From Brachybacterium sp. P6-10-X1 (lineage in GTDB: Bacteria > Actinomycetota > Actinomycetes > Actinomycetales > Dermabacteraceae): a stretch of 64,000 nucleotides of DNA. The notes beneath the pieces were generated by a model. That model ran no database searches and was not told the DNA's origin. It saw only the letters and a program-made list of their open reading frames with translations. The first letter of the stretch is position 1. Each line of letters begins with the position of its first letter. Made by a program: the position numbers and the translations under genes. The DNA lies in the NCBI RefSeq assembly GCF_001969445.1, contig NZ_CP017297.1, positions 4,216,001-4,280,000 on the forward strand, written 5' to 3'. This document shows, in pieces, positions 7,214-15,373 of this stretch.

Positions 7214-8497
7214 GTGGCCGAATTCTACGGTGGGGACACCGAGCAGATGCGGCAGCACGGCGCGGCCTGCACACAGGGGGCACAGAGGCTCGAGGACCTC
7301 GTCGCGAGTGCGCAGTCCGCGATCGACAGCGCGAGCTGGGAGGGCCCGGACGCAGATGCATTCCGGGAGCGCTGGCACGGCGCCGTGCGGCAGGAGCTGC
7401 TGGCCCGCAGCGAGGACGTGCGCGAGCGGGCGCGTCAGCTCGAGCAGCACGCGGAGCAGCAGGACGAGACCTCCCGCGACGGCGGCTTCTTCGACGTCGT
7501 CTCCGGCCGGCTGCCCGGCGGGCCCTTCGGCCCGTTGATGCCGCTGCCGGCGTTCCCCGGTGCTCCGCTGGGGCCGGGGCTCCTCGGGGTGCTGGGCAAC
7601 GCTCTGGGAACCGGTGACCCCGGGGGAGGAGGCCCGGGCTTCTACGGCGACCCCGGATATGGCGTCGGCAATGCCGCCTCGAACGCCCGCCCGGTCGGGG
7701 GGAATGACGCGGGCGGATCGCACTGGGACGGCCGCGAGATCGACAACGAGCGCGGCTACTTCGACGGGTACGCGAACACGCGCGCGAGCGCCGGCACCAG
7801 CACCACGACCGATGAGTTCGGCAACACCACCCGGACCGCAGGGGCCCGCGCCGGGGCCGAGATCGGATTCGACGAGCAGCTGAACCTGCCCGGCGGGATG
7901 TCGTACCAGACCGACGGCCGCCTCGGCGCGGAGGCGTACGCCGAGGCGGGGATCACGACGGGTCCGGACGGGGCGAGCATGGGCGCCTCGGCCGGCGCCG
8001 GCGCCTACGGCGACATCCACGGCACCTTGAACGGCCCCTTCGGGTCCAGCAACACGATCGGCGTCACCGGGTACGCCGGGGCCGAGGCCCACGTGAACTC
8101 CTATGCCCATCTGACGCGCAACGACGAGGGCGACGTCAACGGCTTCACCTTCGGGGCCGACGCCGGAGCGTTCGCGGGCGCCAAGGCCGATGCGGACTTC
8201 TCCTCGACCTCGCCGGGCGGCTGGTTCAGCTCCTCGGGCTCCTTCGGCGTCGAGGCGGGCGCCGGCATCGGCGGGAGCTACGGCGGGACCGTCTCGACCG
8301 ACGAGGTCGGCCTGGCCGTCGGCGGCGACGTCGCCGCCGCCGTCGGCATCGATGCGGACCTCGCCGTCTCGATCCACCCCAACGAGATCGTCAACGACAT
8401 CACGCCCGGAGATTACAACCTCGACGACGCCATCGGCGACGCCCAGGGCGCCTTCGAGGGTGCCAGCGACTTCGTCGAGGACAAGTGGCCGTTCTGA
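7214..8497 (+). CDS. WXG100-headed Gly/Ala-rich protein, possible type VII secretion substrate
   Basis: 427 aa. The GTG at 7214 has GAGGGGAG just upstream and begins the recognisable domain; the longer open frame is not needed. Residues 1-90 are helical with a WXG motif (SASWEGPDADAFRERW) and charged helices as in ESAT-6/WXG100 proteins. A hydrophobic Pro/Gly linker follows (GGPFGPLMPLPAFPGAP). From about residue 170 the protein is Gly/Ala/Asp-rich and built of repetitive short beta-like phrases (GAEAYAEAGITTGPDGASMGASAGAGAYG ..., then FGADAGAFAGAKADADF and VGGDVAAAVGIDADL). The C-terminus is acidic, ending DKWPF. No toxin active site is recognised. It ends 16 bp from convergent valS. Confidence 0.65.
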   Translation: MAEFYGGDTEQMRQHGAACTQGAQRLEDLVASAQSAIDSASWEGPDADAFRERWHGAVRQELLARSEDVRERARQLEQHAEQQDETSRDGGFFDVVSGRLPGGPFGPLMPLPAFPGAPLGPGLLGVLGNALGTGDPGGGGPGFYGDPGYGVGNAASNARPVGGNDAGGSHWDGREIDNERGYFDGYANTRASAGTSTTTDEFGNTTRTAGARAGAEIGFDEQLNLPGGMSYQTDGRLGAEAYAEAGITTGPDGASMGASAGAGAYGDIHGTLNGPFGSSNTIGVTGYAGAEAHVNSYAHLTRNDEGDVNGFTFGADAGAFAGAKADADFSSTSPGGWFSSSGSFGVEAGAGIGGSYGGTVSTDEVGLAVGGDVAAAVGIDADLAVSIHPNEIVNDITPGDYNLDDAIGDAQGAFEGASDFVEDKWPF

Positions 8498-8513
8498 GCC
8501 CCGGGCCGCTCGC

Positions 8514-11195
8514 TCAGCCCTGGTTCCGCGGCTGCTTGACCGGCGGCTCGCCCAGCTCGACGTCCTCGGCGAGGATGTCCTCGCCCTCTCCGGCCACGAG
8601 CTCGAACCGCTCGATCCGGCCCAGCGCCGTGAGGTCCGCGGAGGCGGCCTCGAGATGCCCCAGGGACGTCTGCGGCGCCACCAGCTTCACCTGGAGGATC
8701 GGGGTCTTCTGGGAGACCTTCGCATCGGACTTGATGCGCCGCACCGAGACCGCGGCGCGGGCGACGGAATCCAGCAGCGACTCGTCCTGCCCGGCAGCGG
8801 CCTCGCGCAGGGGCTCCGCGACGGGCCAGGCCTGGGTGTGCACGCTGCCGCCGCGCCACCACGACCAGACCTCCTCGGTGGCGAAGACGATCACGGGGGC
8901 GAACAGGCGCAGCAGCACCTCGAGGGTGATCGCCAGCGCCGCTCGGGCCGACGCCGCCCCGGCGTCCCCCGCGGGTCCGTTGCCGTGGGCACGCTCCTTG
9001 ACCAGCTCGATGTAGTCGTCGCAGAAGGCCCAGAAGAAGGGCTCGGCGACCTCGAGGCTGCGGGCATAGTCCATCTCCTCGAAGGCGGCCGTGGCCTGGT
9101 CGACGACCCGGGCGAGATTCGCCAGCAGAGCGCGATCCAGCGGATCGGTGACGGCCGACGGGTCCGCGGCCAGGCGTCCGCTGGGGTCCGCCGGGGCGGT
9201 GCCGAAGCCGAGGGCGAACTTGGAGGCGTTGAGGATCTTGATCGCCAGGCGTCGGCCGATCTTCATCTGCCCCTCGTCGAAGGCCGTGTCCACGCCCTGG
9301 CGCGCCCGGCCCGCCCAGTAGCGCACCCCGTCGGAGCCGTGCTGGTGCAGCAGACCGATGGGGGTGACCACGTTGCCCTTGGACTTGGACATCTTCTTGC
9401 GGTCCGGGTCCAGGATCCAGCCGTTGATCGAGGCGTGCTTCCACGGCAGCGAATCCTGCTGCAGATGGGAGCGCACGATCGTGGAGAACAGCCAGGTGCG
9501 GATGATGTCGTGCCCCTGGGGGCGCAGATCCATCGGATACACCGTGGAGAAGAGCCCGTCGGAGGCCGCGTCGGCGTTCCAGCCGCCCGCGAGCTGCGGG
9601 CTCAGCGAGGAGGTCGCCCAGGTGTCGAGGATGTCCGGGTCGGCGACGAAGCCGCCGGGGCGGTTCCGCTGCGACTCCTCGTACCCGGCGGGCACGTCGA
9701 TCGTGGGGTCGATCGGCAGCGACTCGACGGGCGGGGTGAGCACCGTGTCGTAATCGGTCTCGCCATCGGCACCGACCGCATACCAGAGGGGGAACGGCAC
9801 GCCGTAGAAGCGCTGGCGGGAGATCAGCCAGTCGCCGGTGAGGCCCTCGACCCAGTTGCGGTAGCGGGATTCCATGTACGCGGGGTGCCAGGTCAGCTCG
9901 GACCCGCGGGCGATGAGCTCATCGCGCAGGCCTCCTTCGGAGGTGTCGCGCCCGCCGTTGGTGAGGTACCACTGGCGGGAGGTGACGAACTCCAGCGGCT
10001 TGTCGCCGTTCTCGTAGAACTTCACCGGGTGGGAGATCTTCTCCGGCTCGCCGACCAGGTCCCCGGAGGCGGTGAGCATCTCCACCACGCGCTTCTGGGC
10101 GCTGAACACCGTCAGCCCCACCAGCTCGGAGTAGGAGGCCCGGCCGTCGGCGGTGGTGATCCACGGAGTCTCGGGCAGGAAGCGGCCGTCGCGACCCACC
10201 ACGGAGCGGGTGGGCAACTCGAGCTCGCGCCACCACGTCACGTCGTTCGCGTCGCCGAAGGTGCAGATCATCGCGATGCCGGCGCCCTTGTCCATCTGGG
10301 CGAGGGGGTGCGCCATGACGGGCACCTCGACGCCGAACAGGGGAGAGGTCACGGTGGAGCCGAACAGCTCCTGGTAGCGCTCGTCCTCGGGATGGGCCAC
10401 CAGGGCCACGCAGGCCGGCAGAAGCTCGGGGCGGGTGGTCTCGATGAACACCGTCTCCCCGGTGCCGTCGATCCTGGTGAAACCGATGCGGTGGTAGGCG
10501 CCGTCGCGCTCGCGGTCCTCCTGCTCGGCCTGCGCCACCGCGGTGCGGTAGGTGACGTCCCACATCGTGGGTGCCTCCGCCTGGTACGCCTGACCCTGCT
10601 CGAGGTTCTCGAGGAAGGCGCGCTGGGAGGTCGCGCGGGAGGCGGCGTCGATCGTCTGGTAGCTGTGGTTCCAGTCCACCGACAGTCCCAGGGTGCGGAA
10701 GACCTCTTCGAAGGACTTCTCGTCCAGGGTGGTGAGCCGCTCGCACAGCTCGATGAAGTTGCGGCGCGAGACCGGCAGCTGGTTCGCGGCCTTGGAGGAC
10801 TTGTTCGAGCCGCCCTCCTGCGGGGGCGTGAAGTCCGGATCGTAGGGCAGGCTCGGGTCGCAGCGCACCCCGTAGTAGTTCTGGGCGCGACGCTCGGTGG
10901 GCAGGCCGTTGTCGTCCCAGCCCAGCGGGTAGAACACGTTCTTGCCGCGCATGCGCTGGTAGCGCACGATCATGTCCGCCTGCGAGTAGCCGAACACGTG
11001 GCCGATGTGCAGCGATCCGGACGCCGTCGGCGGCGGGGTGTCGACGCTGAACACCTGGTCACGGGTGGTGTCCTGGTCGAAGGCGTAGAGCTGCTGCTCG
11101 CTCCATACCCCGTCCCACTTCTCCTCGAGACCCTCCAGGGAGGGTCGATCGGGGAGGGCAGGACCAGTGTCAGGGCGCGGTGCGGTATCGGTCAT
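8514..11195 (-). CDS. valS: Valyl-tRNA synthetase
   Basis: 893 aa class I synthetase charging tRNA-Val. HIGH motif at 63-66 (GSLHIGHVFGYSQ), KMSKS at 601-605 (RKKMSKSKGNVV), and a CP1 editing domain with TTRPELLPACVALVAHP around residues 250-265. The C-terminal anticodon-binding part contains AEPFFWAFCDDYIELVK and a short coiled arm. The preceding sequence TPPPTASG before HIGH marks the actinobacterial/archaeal-like ValRS subgroup. The open frame of 1019 codons on the other strand is a high-GC shadow. An AACAAT hexamer lies 6 nt before the ATG, so a leaderless start is possible; no T-box is visible. Confidence 0.97.
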   Translation of the reverse strand: MTDTAPRPDTGPALPDRPSLEGLEEKWDGVWSEQQLYAFDQDTTRDQVFSVDTPPPTASGSLHIGHVFGYSQADMIVRYQRMRGKNVFYPLGWDDNGLPTERRAQNYYGVRCDPSLPYDPDFTPPQEGGSNKSSKAANQLPVSRRNFIELCERLTTLDEKSFEEVFRTLGLSVDWNHSYQTIDAASRATSQRAFLENLEQGQAYQAEAPTMWDVTYRTAVAQAEQEDRERDGAYHRIGFTRIDGTGETVFIETTRPELLPACVALVAHPEDERYQELFGSTVTSPLFGVEVPVMAHPLAQMDKGAGIAMICTFGDANDVTWWRELELPTRSVVGRDGRFLPETPWITTADGRASYSELVGLTVFSAQKRVVEMLTASGDLVGEPEKISHPVKFYENGDKPLEFVTSRQWYLTNGGRDTSEGGLRDELIARGSELTWHPAYMESRYRNWVEGLTGDWLISRQRFYGVPFPLWYAVGADGETDYDTVLTPPVESLPIDPTIDVPAGYEESQRNRPGGFVADPDILDTWATSSLSPQLAGGWNADAASDGLFSTVYPMDLRPQGHDIIRTWLFSTIVRSHLQQDSLPWKHASINGWILDPDRKKMSKSKGNVVTPIGLLHQHGSDGVRYWAGRARQGVDTAFDEGQMKIGRRLAIKILNASKFALGFGTAPADPSGRLAADPSAVTDPLDRALLANLARVVDQATAAFEEMDYARSLEVAEPFFWAFCDDYIELVKERAHGNGPAGDAGAASARAALAITLEVLLRLFAPVIVFATEEVWSWWRGGSVHTQAWPVAEPLREAAAGQDESLLDSVARAAVSVRRIKSDAKVSQKTPILQVKLVAPQTSLGHLEAASADLTALGRIERFELVAGEGEDILAEDVELGEPPVKQPRNQG

Positions 11196-11332
11196 GGGGC
11201 CATTGTTCCAGGTCTGCGCCTCGGTGCAACGCAGGCGTCAGCAGTGTGAGCGCCCTCGCGAGGCTCCGGAGGCCTCATCGGCCCGAGAGTTCTGGTGCCG
11301 CGTGCGGCGAGAGCTCCGTCGCCCGGCGCGGC

Positions 11333-12418
11333 TCACGGCACCCGGGTGGTCCATTCCTCGGTGGCGAACTTCGTGGTCACCAGGTCCCGGGCCTTCGCCA
11401 GCTCGTCCTCGGTGTACGTCGAGTCGACGGTGTCGTAACGGGCGCGGAAGAAGTCCAGGAACCCCTCGATGATCTGCTCGCGGGCCAGGCCCGTCTGCGA
11501 GCGCATCGGGTCCACGCGCTTGTTCGCGCTGCGGGTGCCCTTGTCCGAGAGCTTCTCCCTGCCGATCCTCAGCACCTCGGCCATCTTGTCGGCGTCGATG
11601 TCGTAGCTCATCGTCACGTGGTGCAGCAGCACGCCTCCGGCGAAGCGACGCTGGGCGGCACCACCGATCTTGCCCTGCTCGGAGGCGATGTCGTTCAGCG
11701 GCACGTAATGGGCCTTCACCCCGATCTCCGCGAGCGCCCCCATCACCCAGTCGTCGAGGTAGGCGTAGGCCTGCTCGAAGCTGAGCCCCTCGACCAGCGA
11801 GGTGGGCACCACCAGGGAGTAGGTGATGCAGTTGCCCTGCTCCATGAACATGGCGCCGCCGCCGGTGATGCGCCGCACCACGCCGATGCCGTGCTTCCGC
11901 GCCCCGTCGGCGTCGATCTCATTGCTCAGCGACTGGTAGGAGCCGATCACCACGAGCGGGGAGTCCCAGTCCCAGATCCGGAAATGGGGACGGCGCCGGC
12001 CGGCGATCACCTCGTGGGGCAGCACCTCGTCCAGCGCGACGTGCATCACCGGCGGCAGCGAGACCGCCGGGATCACGTCGAAGGTGAGGTCCTCCCAGCT
12101 GGAGGCGTGGCCGAGCGCGCGTCGGGTCGCGATCGCGATCGCCTCCTCGTCGAAGCCGATCATCTCGACGGGATCGGACCGGGACTCGAGCCGCGCCGTG
12201 ACGGCGGCGGAGAGCTCCGCGGCCGTGGCCTGGGTGGGCATCCCCTCCAGGGCGGCGTTCAGATCCTCGAGAGCGTCGTCGGGCTCGAGGAAGAAGTCTC
12301 CGAACACGTGGGCGGTGGCGATCCGACCGTCCTCGGTCGTCAGCTCCACCGAGACCAGCTTGCCGCCGCGGACCTTGTACTCGCCGTGCATCGTCGTGCT
12401 GTTCTCGCGCTCATCCAT
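11333..12418 (-). CDS. Lipoate-protein ligase A family protein with N-terminal accessory domain
   Basis: 361 aa. Lipoate or octanoate attachment or scavenging enzyme of the LplA/LipB fold. Residues about 10-60 (GEYKVRGGKLVSVELTTEDG ... GDFFLEPDDALEDLNAALEGM) look like the LplA accessory domain, which is C-terminal in E. coli LplA and a separate protein in some archaea; here it comes first. The catalytic domain follows, with RRITGGGAMFMEQGN (lipoyl-AMP loop) and KIGGAAQRRF (the binding lysine region). Two starts are possible: ATG 12418 (chosen) or an in-frame ATG 18 nt upstream. It follows the ABC exporter genes after 134 bp and may have its own promoter. Exact substrate unknown. Confidence 0.8.
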   Translation of the reverse strand: MDERENSTTMHGEYKVRGGKLVSVELTTEDGRIATAHVFGDFFLEPDDALEDLNAALEGMPTQATAAELSAAVTARLESRSDPVEMIGFDEEAIAIATRRALGHASSWEDLTFDVIPAVSLPPVMHVALDEVLPHEVIAGRRRPHFRIWDWDSPLVVIGSYQSLSNEIDADGARKHGIGVVRRITGGGAMFMEQGNCITYSLVVPTSLVEGLSFEQAYAYLDDWVMGALAEIGVKAHYVPLNDIASEQGKIGGAAQRRFAGGVLLHHVTMSYDIDADKMAEVLRIGREKLSDKGTRSANKRVDPMRSQTGLAREQIIEGFLDFFRARYDTVDSTYTEDELAKARDLVTTKFATEEWTTRVP

Positions 12419-12552
12419 GACCCCATCCTCTCGCATCCTCTCGCACCCGGACGGCAGCGCGCGGACGCGAGCGCGGGCCGGGCAGAGCGGCCCCCACGTG
12501 CCAGGAGCAGTGCCGGACAGCGCGGGACGGGAACCGGGTGGCCCAGCGGTGG

Positions 12553-13602
12553 TCAGCCGATCCCGCCGCGGGCGTAGATCGTCCGCACCAGGTCCTCGAC
12601 GGCGGGTTCGGTCAGCGCCAAGTCCCGCACCGTGGTCTGGGCGCCGATCGCCGACAGCAGCGCGGGAACCGTCAGCTCCGCCCCCGAGAAGCGGATGCGG
12701 TGGCGGATCCCCTCGGCCTCCACCGCCGCCGTCTCGGCCGAGCCCGGCAGGGCGAGGGCGGCGACCGGCTCGGCGAGGTCGACGACCAGCTCCCGGGGCG
12801 CGCCGAGATGCGCGCGGAAGGAGTCCAGCGCCCCGTCGTAGGCGACCGTGCCGGCATTGACGACCACGATCCGCTCGCACAGCCGCTCCACGTCGCCCAT
12901 GTCGTGCGTGGTCAGGAACAACGTCGTGCCGCGCTCGGCGCGGTCGGTGCGCAGGAAGCGCCGCAGCCCCTCCTTGGAGACCATGTCCAGCCCGATCGTC
13001 GGCTCGTCGAGCACCACCAGGTCGGGGGAGTGCAGGAGCGCGGCCGCCACCTCGCCGCGCATCCGCTGGCCGAGCGAGAGCTGACGCACCGGGCGGCCCA
13101 GGAAGCCGCCGAGGTCCAGGCCCTCGACCAGGCGATCCAGCCGTGCTTCGCGCTGTCGGTCGGTGAGCCGGTGCATCGCGGCGAGGATCGTGTAGCTCTC
13201 CCGCAGGGGCAGGTCCCACCACAGCTGGGAGCGCTGGCCGAACACGACGCCGATCTCGCGGGCGAGGTGCCGCCGCTGGGGCACCGGATCGCGGCCGAGC
13301 ACGCGCAGGCCCCCGGACGTCGGGCGCAGGATGCCCGTCATCATCTTGATGGTGGTGGACTTGCCGGCGCCGTTGGCGCCGACGAAGCCGACCGACTCGC
13401 CCCGGGCGATGGTCAGCGAGACGTCGTCGACCGCGCGCACGATCTGGCGCCGACGCCGGCGCGAGCCGGCCACCCTCGAGCGCACCGCGTAGTCGCGGCG
13501 CAGAGAGCTCAGCTCGACGGCCGGCTCGTCGGGCGCTGCGGTCGGGGGACCGCCGCAGGGATCGGAGGCGTCGGTCGAGGGATGGGGTTCGGGGGTGGTC
13601 AT
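12553..13602 (-). CDS. ABC-2 type transporter ATP-binding protein
   Basis: 349 aa. Walker A GANGAGKSTTIK, signature LSLGQRMRG, Walker B LVVLDEPT and switch histidine TTHD are all present, followed by a C-terminal about 80-aa domain typical of NatA/DUF990-linked ATPases. The ATG at 13602 overlaps the upstream permease stop (ATGA), so the longer frame is not used. An N-terminal Pro-rich stretch precedes the domain (AVELSSLRRDYAVRSR). Last gene of a three-gene operon with two DUF990-family permeases. Substrate unknown; related systems are usually annotated as exporters. Confidence 0.9.
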   Translation of the reverse strand: MTTPEPHPSTDASDPCGGPPTAAPDEPAVELSSLRRDYAVRSRVAGSRRRRRQIVRAVDDVSLTIARGESVGFVGANGAGKSTTIKMMTGILRPTSGGLRVLGRDPVPQRRHLAREIGVVFGQRSQLWWDLPLRESYTILAAMHRLTDRQREARLDRLVEGLDLGGFLGRPVRQLSLGQRMRGEVAAALLHSPDLVVLDEPTIGLDMVSKEGLRRFLRTDRAERGTTLFLTTHDMGDVERLCERIVVVNAGTVAYDGALDSFRAHLGAPRELVVDLAEPVAALALPGSAETAAVEAEGIRHRIRFSGAELTVPALLSAIGAQTTVRDLALTEPAVEDLVRTIYARGGIG

Positions 13603-14468
13603 CCACCGGCTCCTGTGTATCGACGGACTCCCGCGCGCCAGGCCGTGCCGGCGACGATCCAGGCGAGGAGCGCGGCGGGCAGCCCGGCCCACCCGGCCCA
13701 TGCGGGGACCAGGAGGGGACCGGGCAGGTCCAGCAGCGCGAGAGTGGGGGCGTAGGCGATCAGCGTCGCGGGGACGACGAAGGTGAAGAAGGCGCGCAGC
13801 GGCAGGGCGAACACCGCGCCCGGGGTGGTGGCGACATAGTTGCCGCCGTAGGTGAAGGCGTTGGCGAACTCACGGCCGTCGACGAGCCAGAACTGCAGGG
13901 CGCCGGCCAGGGTGAACAGGGCGCCGAAGATCAGGGCACCGGCCGGCGGGGCCAGGATCGCGAGCGCCACCGTGGCGACGGTGGGCTGGAAGCCGGCGAT
14001 CCCCAGCGCGGTCACGAACATCGCCAGCCCCACGAGGATCCGGCCGATGCGGCGCAGCGACAGGTCCAGGCTGGAGATCTGCAGGAGCACCGGCACGGGT
14101 CGGATCAGCAGGGACTCGAGCTTCCCGGACCTGATGGCGCTCGAGAGACCGTCGATCTCCCCGAAGAGCATGTCGGCGATCCCGAAGGCCAGCGCGCCGA
14201 GGCCGTAGACCACCGCGACCTGGGGGAGCGTCATCCCGCCCAGGGTGCTGACCTGCGAGAGGATCACCCACAGCTCGAGGAACTCGGTGCCGACGATGAG
14301 CACTTGACCGGCGAGGTCGGCGAGGAAGCTGGCGCGGAAAGTCGCCTGGGAGCGGATCCGCGAGCCGTACAGGGTCGCCACTATGCGGGCCGTCGAGACC
14401 GGACGATCCGGGTCGCGGCGGCGCGGTGGGCGCGTCGTGCGGGCGGGACGGGGCCTCGGGTCAGCCAC
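13599..14468 (-). CDS. ABC-2 family permease (DUF990-like)
   Basis: 289 aa membrane protein with six or so hydrophobic segments. The GTG at 14468 is chosen because GGAGG lies 6 nt upstream and it overlaps the previous permease stop by 8 bp. The first about 25 residues are Arg/Pro-rich. Conserved family phrases: SRIRSQATFRASFLADLAGQ, VVYGLGALAFGIADMLFGEIDGLSSAIRSGKLESLLIRPVPVL and FTYGGNYVATTPGAVF. Forms a heterodimeric channel with the neighbouring permease. Confidence 0.85.
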   Translation of the reverse strand: MADPRPRPARTTRPPRRRDPDRPVSTARIVATLYGSRIRSQATFRASFLADLAGQVLIVGTEFLELWVILSQVSTLGGMTLPQVAVVYGLGALAFGIADMLFGEIDGLSSAIRSGKLESLLIRPVPVLLQISSLDLSLRRIGRILVGLAMFVTALGIAGFQPTVATVALAILAPPAGALIFGALFTLAGALQFWLVDGREFANAFTYGGNYVATTPGAVFALPLRAFFTFVVPATLIAYAPTLALLDLPGPLLVPAWAGWAGLPAALLAWIVAGTAWRAGVRRYTGAGG

Positions 14469-15255
14469 CTTGGACCTCCACGCTGCGCACACCCGAACGC
14501 AGCATCAGCTGGGCCGCGAGGGCGAGCACCGCCAGCCACGCCCCCTGGACCAGGACCAGGGGGAGCGCCTCGAGGGGCGGGATGCGGCCGGAGAGGGTGT
14601 CGATCGGGGTCTGGATCATCGAGGGGAACGGGGTGGCGCGGGCGATGGTCAGCAGCCAGTCCGGGAACCACACGATCGGGATCAGGAAACCCGAGAGCAG
14701 GTTCATCACGCCGTTGTAGACGACGGTCAGCCCCCGCGTCTCCAGCAGCCAGAAGGCCGCGAGGTTGACCATCATGTCTGCCAGGAACGCCACCGTGATC
14801 GCCAGCAGGAGCGAGACGGCCCCCAGCAGGTAGGAGAGGGGATCCTTCGGCAGCGCGAGCCCCGTCACCAGCGCGCCCACCAGCAGGGGAGGGATGCCGC
14901 GCCCCAGCAGCAGGAACGCGGAGCGGCCGAGCTTCTGCGCGTAGTACAGGCCGAGGAACGCGGTGGGCCGCAGCAGGTCGACCGCCACATCGCCCTGGTG
15001 GACCCGCTGGGAGACCTCGCGGGTGCCGAAGGCCTCGACCGGCGCCAGCAGGGCCTGTCCGAGCCACACGTAGGTCGCGGCCTGGGCGACGGTGTACCCG
15101 CTGAGCTCTCCGCCCGCCGTCGTGATCGCGGCGATCAGGATCGAGGCGCGGATGAGCCCGAAGACGGTGTTGGTGAAGACCCCGGCGGCGGTCGCCATCC
15201 GGTAGGTCGAGTACTGGCGGAAGGACGCCGAGGCGATCGACCAGTACGTGGGCAC
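14461..15255 (-). CDS. ABC-2 family permease (DUF990-like)
   Basis: 264 aa, first gene of the exporter operon. Five to six hydrophobic helices. Family phrases include YVWLGQALLAPVEAFGTREVSQRVHQGDVAVDLLRPTAFL, matching the GxIxxxLLRP motif also seen in its partner. Start is GTG 15255; a TAGGAT hexamer sits 7 nt upstream, so the transcript is likely leaderless, and no Shine-Dalgarno is present. Divergent from the symporter gene at 15374. Confidence 0.85.
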   Translation of the reverse strand: MPTYWSIASASFRQYSTYRMATAAGVFTNTVFGLIRASILIAAITTAGGELSGYTVAQAATYVWLGQALLAPVEAFGTREVSQRVHQGDVAVDLLRPTAFLGLYYAQKLGRSAFLLLGRGIPPLLVGALVTGLALPKDPLSYLLGAVSLLLAITVAFLADMMVNLAAFWLLETRGLTVVYNGVMNLLSGFLIPIVWFPDWLLTIARATPFPSMIQTPIDTLSGRIPPLEALPLVLVQGAWLAVLALAAQLMLRSGVRSVEVQGG

Positions 15256-15262
15256 TCGCGCG

Positions 15263-15268
15263 ATCCTA
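15263..15268 (-). promoter_or_regulatory. -10 element of the ABC exporter operon, leaderless spacing
   Basis: TAGGAT on the minus strand, 7 nt before the GTG start of the first permease. No Shine-Dalgarno lies between them. Confidence 0.5.
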
Positions 15269-15329
15269 GCGAGGTGTGGAGCCTGTCACAAGGTCCATCG
15301 CGGCGGGGTTCGCGGCCGGTGCACGGCTC

Positions 15330-15335
15330 TAGCCT
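15330..15335 (+). promoter_or_regulatory. -10 element of the SDF symporter gene
   Basis: TAGCCT 38 bp upstream of the ATG at 15374; only a weak ribosome site lies between. No clear -35 hexamer. Confidence 0.35.
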
Positions 15336-15373
15336 GACCCGGTCCCGACCCCTGCAGCAGAACCGGATCGCTC

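Noticed and set aside
8190-11249. 1019-codon open frame on the plus strand
   Set aside because: Antisense to valS; Arg/Gly/Ala-rich with no domain, a typical high-GC third-position shadow.
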